Assembly: GCF_901933205.1 (NCBI RefSeq)
Contig: NC_044600.1
Coordinates: 12,004,501 to 12,068,500 of the forward strand
Reading direction: 5' to 3'
Length of the DNA stretch: 64,000 bases
Origin: Camarhynchus parvulus
Taxonomy: Eukaryota; Chordata; Aves; Passeriformes; Thraupidae
The stretch's first letter is position 1. Each line of letters opens with the position of its first letter. Both the position numbers and the translations under genes were made by a program. This document shows positions 48,801 to 58,979 of this stretch, piece by piece. The notes beneath the pieces were generated by a model that had not been told where the DNA came from, searched no databases, and saw only the letters and a program-made list of their open reading frames with translations.

Positions 48801-51045
48801 TTCAAAGCACTTTAATTAAATTCTGCAAAAAATTGCCTTGGAAATCCCTCGTGGTACTCTTGAAGAGGGTCACTTTTAAAAGGCTGCTATTTTATCTCCT
48901 CATTTTCCTCCATTTTTGCTAGCCCGAGCTGGGCACCTTCATTCAATATCTGCTTCCAGCCAGATCTGGAACGGAGCAGCAGCCCAACAATTTAGCAGGG
49001 CTCTTGATTACTCTACTGGTGCTGTAACACCTCAACCATTTCATCTGCTGCTTTTCAATAATTGCTTTTCAATCATTTTTATCTTTTCCTCCTAAATCTA
49101 CACTGGGTTTTATTATTTCTTTCTAGTCTCATAAGCTGCCACAGGCTAAATACCTTGCAGAATCAGGCTGTAGTTCACACAGCAGAGGTACCAGCAGTTA
49201 TCAGCTGATGCACTTGATCAGCTGAGCACTGCTCTAACGTATGCTCTCTGACAGATTAGCCACCATAAATTCTCATCACTTGGAATTACAATCCTGTGAA
49301 GTTGGCCCTGAGCTGTGGCTGTGCCCTGGGAAGGGATGGCTCAAAGCACTCTTTGAATGCTGCACATGTTTCAGGAGGGCCTTTTGGAAACACAGGAATT
49401 ACAGCCTTTATCTAAACTCAAAAATGCAATTTCCCAGGTAGGGAGGGAAGGGACAGGGAGAGGATTTGCCATATAAAATGCAGATTCAGCATGGGATGCA
49501 AGCTCAGCACAAAGTCCTGTGGTACACAGCAGCAAAGGGATTGAGAGTTTTGTCCCATCCAGCCACAAGATTCAAGCCTGTTCCAAAACTAATTTACACC
49601 TTTTAATCAAAAGAAGAAGCTCCACTTCATTCAGTCCTTGCCTCAACCATTGCAGTAATTTAACACACTGGGTTTTTTTAAAAAACAAATCATACATTCC
49701 AATTAAAGGGTACTTGGGATGGTTCCAGGTACTTCTGTTGGGTGTTGCCCAGGTGAGGAATCTCTGTCAATACCAGAACAACATTGATCCTGGAGCCCCA
49801 GAACACAACAGTTGGGTCCCTGCCCAGGTAGCAGGACCTGACCTTTCCACAGCAGCACTGCCAACAGGAGGATCCTGAGGAGATCCATAGGTGTAGGCTG
49901 TGCAAAAATTTCCAGCCCCTGTGCAGCTGCCAGAAGCAGCATTACTCACCCTCTGGTTAAATTACAATATTGTTTTACCTCACAGTGCTGTTTGAGAGCT
50001 CACAGGAACCTTTGGCAGATGGCCACTTTGCATTTCTTCAGCGTCCTAAAAATGAAATCCGCCTGTTTGCTCTTGCTGCAGGCATAATCTCAGCACTTTT
50101 AATCTCTCTTCCTCTCTCTGGCATTTACATTAACACACTTTCAAAAAACATCAGAGTTTAGTCTCAGGACATTATATTCAGAGCTTCCAACTCAGTAGGA
50201 AGAACTATAACCCCAAGAATATAGAGACCAGTAAATCCCTAAGGAGCCTGTATCACATTATTAACTGCTACATAAACCTTACATGGCTCTCAAGTTACCT
50301 GAAAACATCTTAAAACCTGGTGTCCTTTATGGAGTGTGCTGTCTTTTACTGACTGTGCCACGCCAACTGGATTATTGTGTCTTTGCCAGCCCTGTGCCAG
50401 GGAACACCTCCTGCAAGGGAAAGCAGAGCAGTGGGATGCTTGGTGGCCCAGCAGGAGATGTCCAGGGGCAGCCCTGGGACAAGCAGGTTCCATCCTGCAA
50501 CACCTTGAACTCAGCCCCCGAGATCCAGAGGTTGATCTCTCAGACATCCTTGGAGCTGCAGAGAGACAAGTTTCCAGACTTGAGAGTAACTGGAGGTGAG
50601 TCATTAGTCAAGTCCATAAAATGTCAGAATGCCCCAAACCTTCTTCAACAACAAAGTGCAAAAGTTAGCCCATTTCTGCAGAACAGCTGTGTGCGATTTT
50701 TATCTCTCTTCTCTCTGCATGTACTTGGTCCAAGGGAAAATGTGGCAATCCTACCACAGCATTTCTTGGTTTAGGATGTAAAACAGAGTTCTAGTGCAAA
50801 TAGGGCTTAGAGAAGATTAAAGAAGACACAAGAAAAACATGCTCACAAGGCAGGGAAGGGCAGTAAGGAGCAGACCACTGTGGGACACTGTGCCCATGTC
50901 CTGGGACATCTGGATGAGAGGCTCACCAGGAAGGGCCCAGGCCTGGTGCTGGGATGGTGCCCATGGTGGTGGCTGTGCAGGCACTGACAGGGCTCCAGCT
51001 GTGCCAGGGGATCCTGGACCACATACTGTAGTCCCCCTAAAGTTA
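45832..51045. other. Intergenic, no gene recognised
   Basis: Unique DNA of mixed composition. The open frames up to about 160 codons (for example 50283-50774, plus) show no recognisable family or exon borders. Confidence 0.55.
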
Positions 51046-51046
51046 T

Positions 51047-51345
51047 AAAACCTAATAAAAACTTTAAAACCTTATAAATAATAAAGAATAATAAATAAAC
51101 ATTATTATATAATATTATATAACATTATATAACAGTATATAATATTATATATTAATATAATATATTATTATATATCATTATATGTATTATATATAATTAT
51201 ATATATAATTATATAATTATTATGTATATATTATATATATTTTATATAATTTTATAATTATATAATTAATATTATATAGTTACATCATATTATATAATTG
51301 TATAAATAATAATAAAAAAACCCTATAAAACCTTATAAAGTTTAT
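51047..51345. repeat. AT-rich low-complexity block with TA-dinucleotide palindromes
   Basis: Between 51061 and 51300 only 15 of 240 bases are G or C. The core is made of ATTATATAA-type words that are self-complementary and can fold into many hairpins or cruciforms. A 13-base direct repeat (AAAACCTTATAAA) flanks the core at 51066-51078 and 51327-51339. Confidence 0.93.
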
Positions 51346-51349
51346 AAAC

Positions 51350-53070
51350 CCTAAAGCTTATACCAGTTTGTGTGACCTGTTCCTGGGGTGGAAGCTCAGT
51401 TTCAGAGAGTGTGTTCTGGGTTTGCTGAAGCTTTCCCCACAAGGTAGCAGAGTTGTTCATCTCCTCTGCTGGCCCCTGCAGATGCTGCATCAGCTGGTGA
51501 GCAGGGGCTGCTTGCAAGCACCCTGTGCCAGTCACAGACCTGCAGCCCCTGCTGCACGGCTGGCAGGAGGCTGCTGTGCCAGGGGAATGACAGGCTGCTT
51601 GCTTTCTGCAGGATTTCAGCTCAGTTCTGGTATCAGGCACCAAACCAAGGTGGCTCCAGCCCTGCAACCAGGCTGGGACTGACTACCAGCTGCACAGGTG
51701 GATTTACAGTAAATACAAAAGTGTGACCCCATCTAGATGACATGCTACTTTCCATGTTTAACTTTTATTAGGAAAACAGGAGGAGGCAAAACAAGGGCTT
51801 GCCAGATGTCAACCTGTGGCTTTCTTCATCCTGCCTGCTCTTTTGGTTCCTGCCGTGGCCCTGCCTCGGTCAGTTCCTGGTGTGGCTCATTCCCAGCCTC
51901 TCCCTTTCCCCACTGCTCACCCACGCTCTGCCCAACACTCACCTGCTGTCAGTCTCCATTCCAAGGCTTAAATCACTAATAAAGTCAAATTCTTCAGAGT
52001 CTGCCTGCAAGTGCTGAGCTGAGAGGCCCTAGGGGAGGGCAGTGCTTTCAGGAGATGCTGGTATTTGTCTGAAGCAGATCCAAACCAGAGGAAGATTTAA
52101 ATTCAGACCTCCTGTGCCCCAGAGGCATCACAAGTTATCAGCCAACATGGGACAGTGTCACTGTGTCTCCTGCTCTTCCCTCCAGCCCTCCACTATTTGG
52201 AGTGGAGGAAAAAGCATTTTCTAAGAGAAAGAATATGGAGATGCTGGTTTAGCAGGGCTCCTGTGCTCTGGCAGGGAGCCTCTCTCTTTGCCCTCTTCCT
52301 GGGAAGTTTTACCAGGGCTGAGTGGAAAAGAGTTTGCCCATCATATTGCATTTGAGACTTTGAAAATGTTCTATACTCCAGCACCAAAGACAACCAAGAA
52401 CCTCTGTGAACTGAAATGTCAAGAATCCTCTTGTAGTATGGGACTGATTCATTCAAACTGGAGCCCTAAAATTATTGAACATTTTGACTTTGACCTTGAA
52501 ATTATTCCTTTTTTTTACTTCAAAGTTCAAAACATTATTATTTCCATTATTTCAGAACAACTCTTTTTAATTTAAAGAGCTTCCATTTTCCCCACCCACT
52601 GTCCCAACATCTGAATGATAAAGAAATTTAGGAAATGCCAATAATCCAAATAGCTCGCAAGTTTTATTTTTAGTTCACAGAGATTCAACATCCTTCACCT
52701 TAATAAATATTCTATGTTTTACTTCAGTTCGTATATTTTCCTCTCTTAGTGAATAACAGACCTCTCAGAAATCAACACATCTTGTTAGAAAAAAGACAAA
52801 ATGCCTATTAAATTATCAAGTGCATTTCTCATCAGAGTGCAGCCATCATTCTCTGCAAAGAATCACTGTAGCTTAATTGACTTTCTAGAAAAAGCAACGT
52901 TTAGGCAGATGGCAGTGAGAATCATCTGAGTGTCATTCTTGAAATTGCCTTGCTTAAGTGGTGGGGACCTTTGGGAAACAGAAGGCAGGAGTGGGTACTG
53001 CAGCTCGGGGCTCACATCTCTCTCTGGCCACTGTGGGGGCACTGGCTAGAGTGGGATGTGAGTCCAGACT
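51350..53070. other. Intergenic, nothing recognised
   Basis: Unique DNA. The open frames are short and unconvincing. Confidence 0.55.
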
Positions 53071-53074
53071 GATC

Positions 53075-53350
53075 CCCTGGCACCACGCTCAGATTGATCC
53101 CCCTGGCACCACACCTAGTTTAGTTCCCTCAGCACCACACCCAGATTGGTTCCCTGGCACCACACCCAGATGGATCCCCTGGCACCACACCCAGATGGAT
53201 CCCCTGGCACTGCACCCAGATGGATCCCCTGGCACCGCACCCAGATGGATCCCTGGCACCACACCCAGATTGGTTCTCCTGGCACCGCACCCAGATGGGT
53301 TCTCCTGGCACCGCACCCAGATTGGTTCCCCTGGCACAGCCCCTGGCACA
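53075..53350. repeat. Minisatellite, about 24-bp unit
   Basis: The unit is CCCTGGCACCACACCCAGAT plus GGAT. About eleven units are present, varying between 23 and 25 bases, with GGATC and GGTTC variants. It ends in a shortened CCCTGGCACAG doublet at about 53330-53350. The open frames crossing it on both strands come from the repeat. Confidence 0.92.
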
Positions 53351-53351
53351 G

Positions 53352-54860
53352 CTGGCTGGAGGGCACTGCTTGGGGCAGCGGGTGTCACTTTGTGTCTGAG
53401 CTCAGTGCCCACAGTGTGGCACACACACAGCTGGGCAGGAGCAGGGACTGCTGGGGTGATGCAGGGGCAGCCAGGGCTTTGATTAAAAATGGTTGGTGAA
53501 CCTTTGCAGGAAAAGAGAAACAGTCCTGAAAATAAATACACTTCCATTCAGCTATGAAATAAAACAATCCATGAAAATAGGTGCCTATGGGTCCAAGGTG
53601 GTACAGAGCTGGCAAGCTGTGACTGAGCCAGGTAAGCACCCTGAGCACCTGCATGTCCAGCCTGGAGCAGGGCACTCAGAGGTTTGGGTGTTAGTGCAGG
53701 GACAAAGTGTCCCCTTGAGGATGCAGGGTGTCCCTCTGTCACCATGCAGAAATACAGAAGCATTTCCCAGCAAAGGACAACCTCTTTACTGCTTGTTCAT
53801 CTCAAAACTGAAGAAGCTGCAGAGGTAAATTAAGCTTCATGGCAGTAGAGTTAAAATAGAAATCCTATTACTGAACTTTCCAAGGCCCATTCCTAAAGTG
53901 AATATCAATACTCTGCTCATTAACAGGCTTCTGGAGAAACAAAGCCCATTTGCTTAAATTCTTCTGAATTTCATTCTCATTATTTTGGTTTTGCCCTCAA
54001 ATTATATATTAAGTAAAAATAAAAATAAATCCTGAACAGTTTTAGGCTTGTGACCTTTGGAGAAATGCTGATATTGGTGATCATCTCCAGAACTTTTTTC
54101 TATCATTAAAAAAATGGAAAATGTTCCTTCAAGTTACAAATCTATTAAGAAGCTTTTCAGAGCAGGAAAGATGCCTGCCTATAAATTATTTAGACTTCAC
54201 CTTGCTGGGAAATTGAGCAGTAGAATCAATGGCAAGCACAGAGGAGCAAGAACATTTTAGGATCACGGGCCATCCTGCCCTTTTCCTGCCATGTTTCACT
54301 GCTGAAGCTGCCAGCAGAGCCTGTCAAACAGCTAAGCACATTGCTCAGGACTGTCTCCCTGCAAAGCAGAGAGGAAATCCTGTAAATGGGATTTTAAGAG
54401 CAGTTGGAGGCAGACTGCAGCTGCTGAAACATTTTTCTGGCAGTGTGACAGCTTCAGTGAGGAGATGCACCCAGCCAGCACAGGAGCTAAGCTGGGAGCT
54501 GGAGCTGCAGGCCTGGCTACTGGGACAAGACAACTGGCTGCCAAAGCACCCAAGAGCTTTTATGATGTACCAAATGGAGAGGAACCTGTAAAAAACTTCA
54601 CAAAACTTCCTTCCCAGTGCAATCCCCAGCAGCTCTGGCTACTCTCAAACAACTCTGCTCAGGTGAAAGCCACATGTGCCTTTGCAGTACAAAAGCTCAG
54701 CCTGCCTGGCTTGCAAGTTAAGGGCCCAGGACAGATAATTTCAGGATAGATGTGCCCCAAATGTTGATATCTGGGAAAACCCAGGGCATGGCAGCCAAGT
54801 CTGGTGGGTGGATGCCAAGGAGGAATAGCAGGGGCAATACAAGGCTGCCCTGGCTGGGTC
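53352..54860. other. Intergenic, nothing recognised
   Basis: Unique DNA. The open frame at 54229-54591 (plus, 120 codons) has no recognised domain and no exon borders. Confidence 0.55.
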
Positions 54861-54864
54861 CCAT

Positions 54865-55402
54865 GGGCTCTGCTGGGATGGATGAACAGGACTGTGCACA
54901 CTGCACTGGGCTCTGCTGGGATGGATGAACAGGACTGTGCACACAGCACTGGGCTCTGCTGGGATGGATGAACAGGACTGTGCACACAGCACTGGGCTCT
55001 GCTAGGGTGGATGAACAGGACTGTGCACACTGCACTGGGCTCTGCTGGGATGGATGAACAGGACTGTGCACACAGCACTGGGCTCTGCTGGGGTGGATGA
55101 ACAGGACTGTGCACACAGCACTGGGCTCTGCTGGGATGGATGAACAGGACTGTGCACACTGCACTGGGCTCTGCTGGGATGGATGAACAGGACTGTGCAC
55201 ACTGCACTGGGCTCTGCTGGGATGGATGAACAGGACTGTGCACACAGCACTGGGCTCTGCTGGGCTGGATGAACAGGACTGTGCACACTGCACTGGGCTC
55301 TGCTGGGCTCTGTGTGCTCTGTCTGTGCACACAGACCTGTGCTCACACAGCAGTGGGCTCTGCTGGGATGGATGAACAGGACCTGTGCTCACACAGCACT
55401 GG
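54865..55402. repeat. Minisatellite, 43-bp unit
   Basis: The unit starts GGGCTCTGCTGGGATGGATG and continues AACAGGACTGTGCACACAGC plus ACT. Unit starts fall at 54865, 54908, 54951, 54994, 55037, 55080, 55123, 55166, 55209 and 55252: ten copies at an exact 43-base period. An irregular eleventh and a partial copy with an inserted CTCTGTGTGCTCTGTCTG stretch follow, up to about 55402. Units alternate between ACACAGCACT and ACACTGCACT ends. Minus-strand open frames of up to 297 codons across it are repeat artefacts. Confidence 0.96.
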
Positions 55403-55404
55403 TG

Positions 55405-57955
55405 CCACACACCCTGCAGGTGGAGGGTGCACCGTGGCAGGGAAGCAGAGCAGAAGCTTCCACCACTGAAAAAGCCTCCCTCTCTCCCTCCATAAAAATG
55501 CCTGGGCTGGGGTAGAAGACCAGAGGGGTTAAAGAGAAGCACAGAAGGCTCATGACACTTTCCTCTTAAGCCAGCTTTGCCCTGACTACTGGGGAGGCTT
55601 GCAGTGATCATGGGCTCTTGGATGGAGACTGCAAGGACCTGACACCCAGGCTGCTTTCCTCATCCCAACCCCCAGCAGGCAGCACTTGTCAAGCAGGGCT
55701 TTCCTCGAACAGGGGCTCTCCCATCTGTGACAGCAGTAACAAAACACAGGAGAAGCACCATCTGTTCATCTAATGGGTACCAGTGGCATCAATCCTCACC
55801 ACAGCAGTTACAGACTTTAATAAATACATAGAAATATTTTTTTCTAAATATGGGGAATTGGCCTAACCACAGAATTGCTGTGCCAGCAGGGTTTATTGTT
55901 GTTTGTATTGCACCAACAGCCTGCCTTTGTAACAAACATCCCAGGCTGCTACAACACTGTTGAGTCCTGTAACAAATCCTTGGTGCTTGGATGCCCATTC
56001 CTCACTCTGTGCCCCGTCAAAGTGGAAGTGTGAGATGTGGTGCAGGTGTTTCCTGCCCCAAACATCCCCAGGAGCACCTGGAGAGGAGACAGCTCTCTCC
56101 AGAACCCTTCCCCTGTGGCTTTACAGGCACAGGCTGGGGCTCACCTGCACCCCATGTATCCCTGGCCCTGCATGCACAGCCTTCTCCAGCACCACCCTCT
56201 TTCCTTGGTCCCAGCACTGCCATCACAGAGAATTTGGATTATCTTCTAGTTTTACAGTTGTCACAAGTGTCACAAGTGTCACAATACAGTCCCATCCCAA
56301 GCTCCAGCATCCAGCCTCACAAGGTCTGTCCCTTGTTGCTCTCTGGAGTTCCTACTCACGGATTTTTCACTCCCTAGAGCTGGCTGTAAGACAAGCACTG
56401 ATTTAATGGAGCTTTTCCTGGCAATAGTCATTTGTCCTAAGCAGGGATGTGGGATTAAAAACCTTGCCTTGCTTCCTGAAAGGAAGAAAAACCACACACC
56501 TGAGGTGGGCTTGGGTACCATGAGGAACATCAGGCAGGTTGAGAACGTCACCTCTAAGCATTCCATAGCTCAGAGCAAGTGTGGAACATTACTGAAAGGA
56601 ACTTTGGGTCCCAGCACCCAAAGCCAGGAGCCATGGGACCAGCTGTGCCTTCAGATCCTTCTATTTTCCTTGCCTTGCTAACAGATGGTACCTTACACTC
56701 TTAAAATAAATAACATTTGTTGCCTAAGCTATGAATGCTGGCAGGAGCTTTCAGGTAAAAAGAAAATACCCACATACAGGCCAGTGTTCTGAGGATGCTT
56801 TTAAAGACGTTGGAATTACCAGGAAAAGGAAGGGCTCCAAGTGTCACCATTCCACTGACAGTAGCAGGGACTGCTGAATCAGGCTCCCTCATCTGACAAA
56901 TGCTGAGCAGGGCTCCAGGAGCTCATGGGGCTGTGCCACCCAGCCTGCTCACTAATGACAGACCCAGCAGAGCAGTGTGGGCACTGCCTCATTGCTGTTT
57001 TAGTCAATAAACCCCACTGGGTGAAATTACCATCGTGTTTATTACAAATAATATTTGACAGGATGAAATTAGCACATAGATGCTCTTATGTTGGTTAATG
57101 AGGTCTGAAATCTAATCCTATAAATCATCAACAACTGCCAGCTGGTGACAGACAGATGAAAAGCAGAGAGGGTGATTATAACATATGCACATCACTGCAG
57201 TTACAAGGGTTTAAAAGAGCAGCATACCTTTATGCAGGACAGCACTGACTGGGAGACAGCTGGGTGTGAGCCCTGGTTGCAGGGTTTCCTTTCAAGCAGT
57301 CACCATTGCTGGGGAGCTGGGGCCAGTCCAGGGCTGCTGAAGCAATCAAACCTTCCACTGCATCCAGGAGCAGCTTGCTGGGTCCTTCAGTCACCTGTTG
57401 GGTGAGAAAAGACTTGGTCATGTTGTCCCTCCACCAAAGAAGAAGTTGCATCTGCCATGGTAGAACAGGCTACATCTGAGTTTACAGATCAAATAGAAGG
57501 AGAAGTGCCTGTGTGCTTTCCAATCCTAGCTGGTACCAGTCAAAATAAAGGCAAATCAGGGCCAGTCTGAAACTGTTGAACATTTATAAGAAATGCAAGC
57601 TCTAATTTGCAGCATTTAGCATCCAATAGAATCCCACATTCTCGGGATTTAGGAAGCAGTCAGGCTTTCTAAATGCACATCCATTCTTATTCAAGGTCTA
57701 TAGCAGACAGAACAAGAGTGAGTAAATTACTTTATTACTGCAATTCACATTTACTGTCCAGCACTTTTTATTTAGGAAGTAAATCTACTTGAAAGGCCAC
57801 CACAAGTAGGAGGAGAACAGGAAGCAAGAGTGAGTGTGAGGCACCAGACCCACTCCCACTCCCGTGCACAGCAGAGGCACAGCTGCAGGCACATCTCTGC
57901 ACTCAGCTCCTCATAGCTGGGCTTGTTTATGGGCACACGTAGCTCCTGCTTTAGT
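55405..57955. other. Intergenic, no gene recognised
   Basis: Unique DNA with short open frames. A short CACAAGTGT triplication lies near 56261-56283. The stretch at about 57030-57200 looks constrained by eye (CTAATCC and CAGCTG motifs in AT-rich DNA). Confidence 0.55.
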
Positions 57956-57960
57956 GCCCA

Positions 57961-58082
57961 ATTCACAACATATTCACTATTGGAACAAATTTAATTCACT
58001 ATTTAATTCACAACGTATTCACTATTGGAACTAATTTAATTCACTATTTAATTCACAACATATTCACTATTAGAACAAATTC
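57961..58082. repeat. AT-rich tandem repeat, 45-bp unit, 2.7 copies
   Basis: Unit starts fall at 57961, 58006 and 58051. The unit is ATTCACAACATATTCACTAT, TGGAACAAATTTAATTCACT, ATTTA. Copies differ at a few positions (ACG/ACA, CTAAT/CAAAT, TTGG/TTAG). Confidence 0.93.
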
Positions 58083-58089
58083 CAGGACT

Positions 58090-58595
58090 TGACTTATTTA
58101 TTTACAACCTCCAGTCATCACCTGGGGGTGTAACTGACTGGTCCAGACAGCCCCTCCCCACCTGCCCCTCCTGGGAAGCATTGCAATCTTTGCATAAAGG
58201 GTAAATGAGCACATCCTAACCTGTTCTATGACTTAGACAAGCACTTTCCAGAAAAGCAGAATATTCTTCCCTGTAGGCTGAATTCTGGGAGAGAAGTATA
58301 TTGTAAACATTTAATATATAACTAAATACTGTGCAAAAATTATAGCCCTAAATATTTACTCACTGCTGCTTGCCCTGTGCTTTAAAATATCCTATGATGG
58401 AGTTATAAAATATCCATACATGTTTAAGCTTTCTCCTGTTTTGTAACCCACTACAATCTGCTGCATCACTAGTGGTTTCATTTCCATTTTAACAGTGCTC
58501 ATTTGGTTTTCCCACCCATGCAAATGTGCTGCTAACACTTCACCTCACCCCTGTCATTTCAGTGTTCAATAGCATCCTACAACAGTGTAAGGCTT
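58090..58595. other. Intergenic, nothing recognised
   Basis: AT-rich unique DNA between the 45-bp repeat and a CR1 copy. Confidence 0.55.
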
Positions 58596-58599
58596 GCTG

Positions 58600-58975
58600 T
58601 GCAGAGGGAGCTGGAATTGTTTATCCTGGAGAAATGGAGGCTTGGGGGGGGCCTTCCTGCTCTGCACAAGTACCCAAAAGGATGGTGTGACAAGGTGGGG
58701 TTGGGCCCTTCTCAAGTATTAGGGCAAGTGGAAATGGCCTCAAGCTGTGTCAGGGCAGGTTTGGATTGGATATTAGGAAGAAATTCTTCACAGAAAAGGT
58801 TATCAAGCACTGGAACAGGCTGCTCAGGGCAGGGGTGGGGTCACCATCCCTGAGGGGTTTAGAGCACGTTGGATGTTGGGCTTGGGGACGTGGTTTAGTG
58901 GTGGCCTTGGCAGTGCTGGGTTGATGTTTGAACTCTATGATCATTTCCAGTCTAAATGAGTCTATGAGTTTTGAC
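58600..58975 (+). mobile_element. CR1 LINE 3' end, about 375 bp
   Basis: GAGGGAGCTGGAATTGTTTA, CCTGGAGAAATGGAGGCTTG, TTGGATTGGATATTAGGAAG, AGCACTGGAACAGGCTGCTC, GGGGTCACCATCCCTGAGGG, GTTTAGTGGTGGCCTTGGCA and the tail TCTAAATGAGTCTATGAGTT follow CR1 order. The reverse-transcriptase end is frameshifted. Inactive and 5' truncated. Confidence 0.92.
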
Positions 58976-58979
58976 AGCA

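Noticed and set aside
53089..53547. Gly/Cys-rich minus-strand open frame (GCGARGSIWV repeats)
   Set aside because: Translation of the 24-bp minisatellite.
54718..55611. 297-codon minus-strand open frame rich in Ser, Pro and Cys
   Set aside because: It is a translation of the 43-bp minisatellite and flanks. The period is not a multiple of 3 and the unit has no stop on that strand, so all frames are open.
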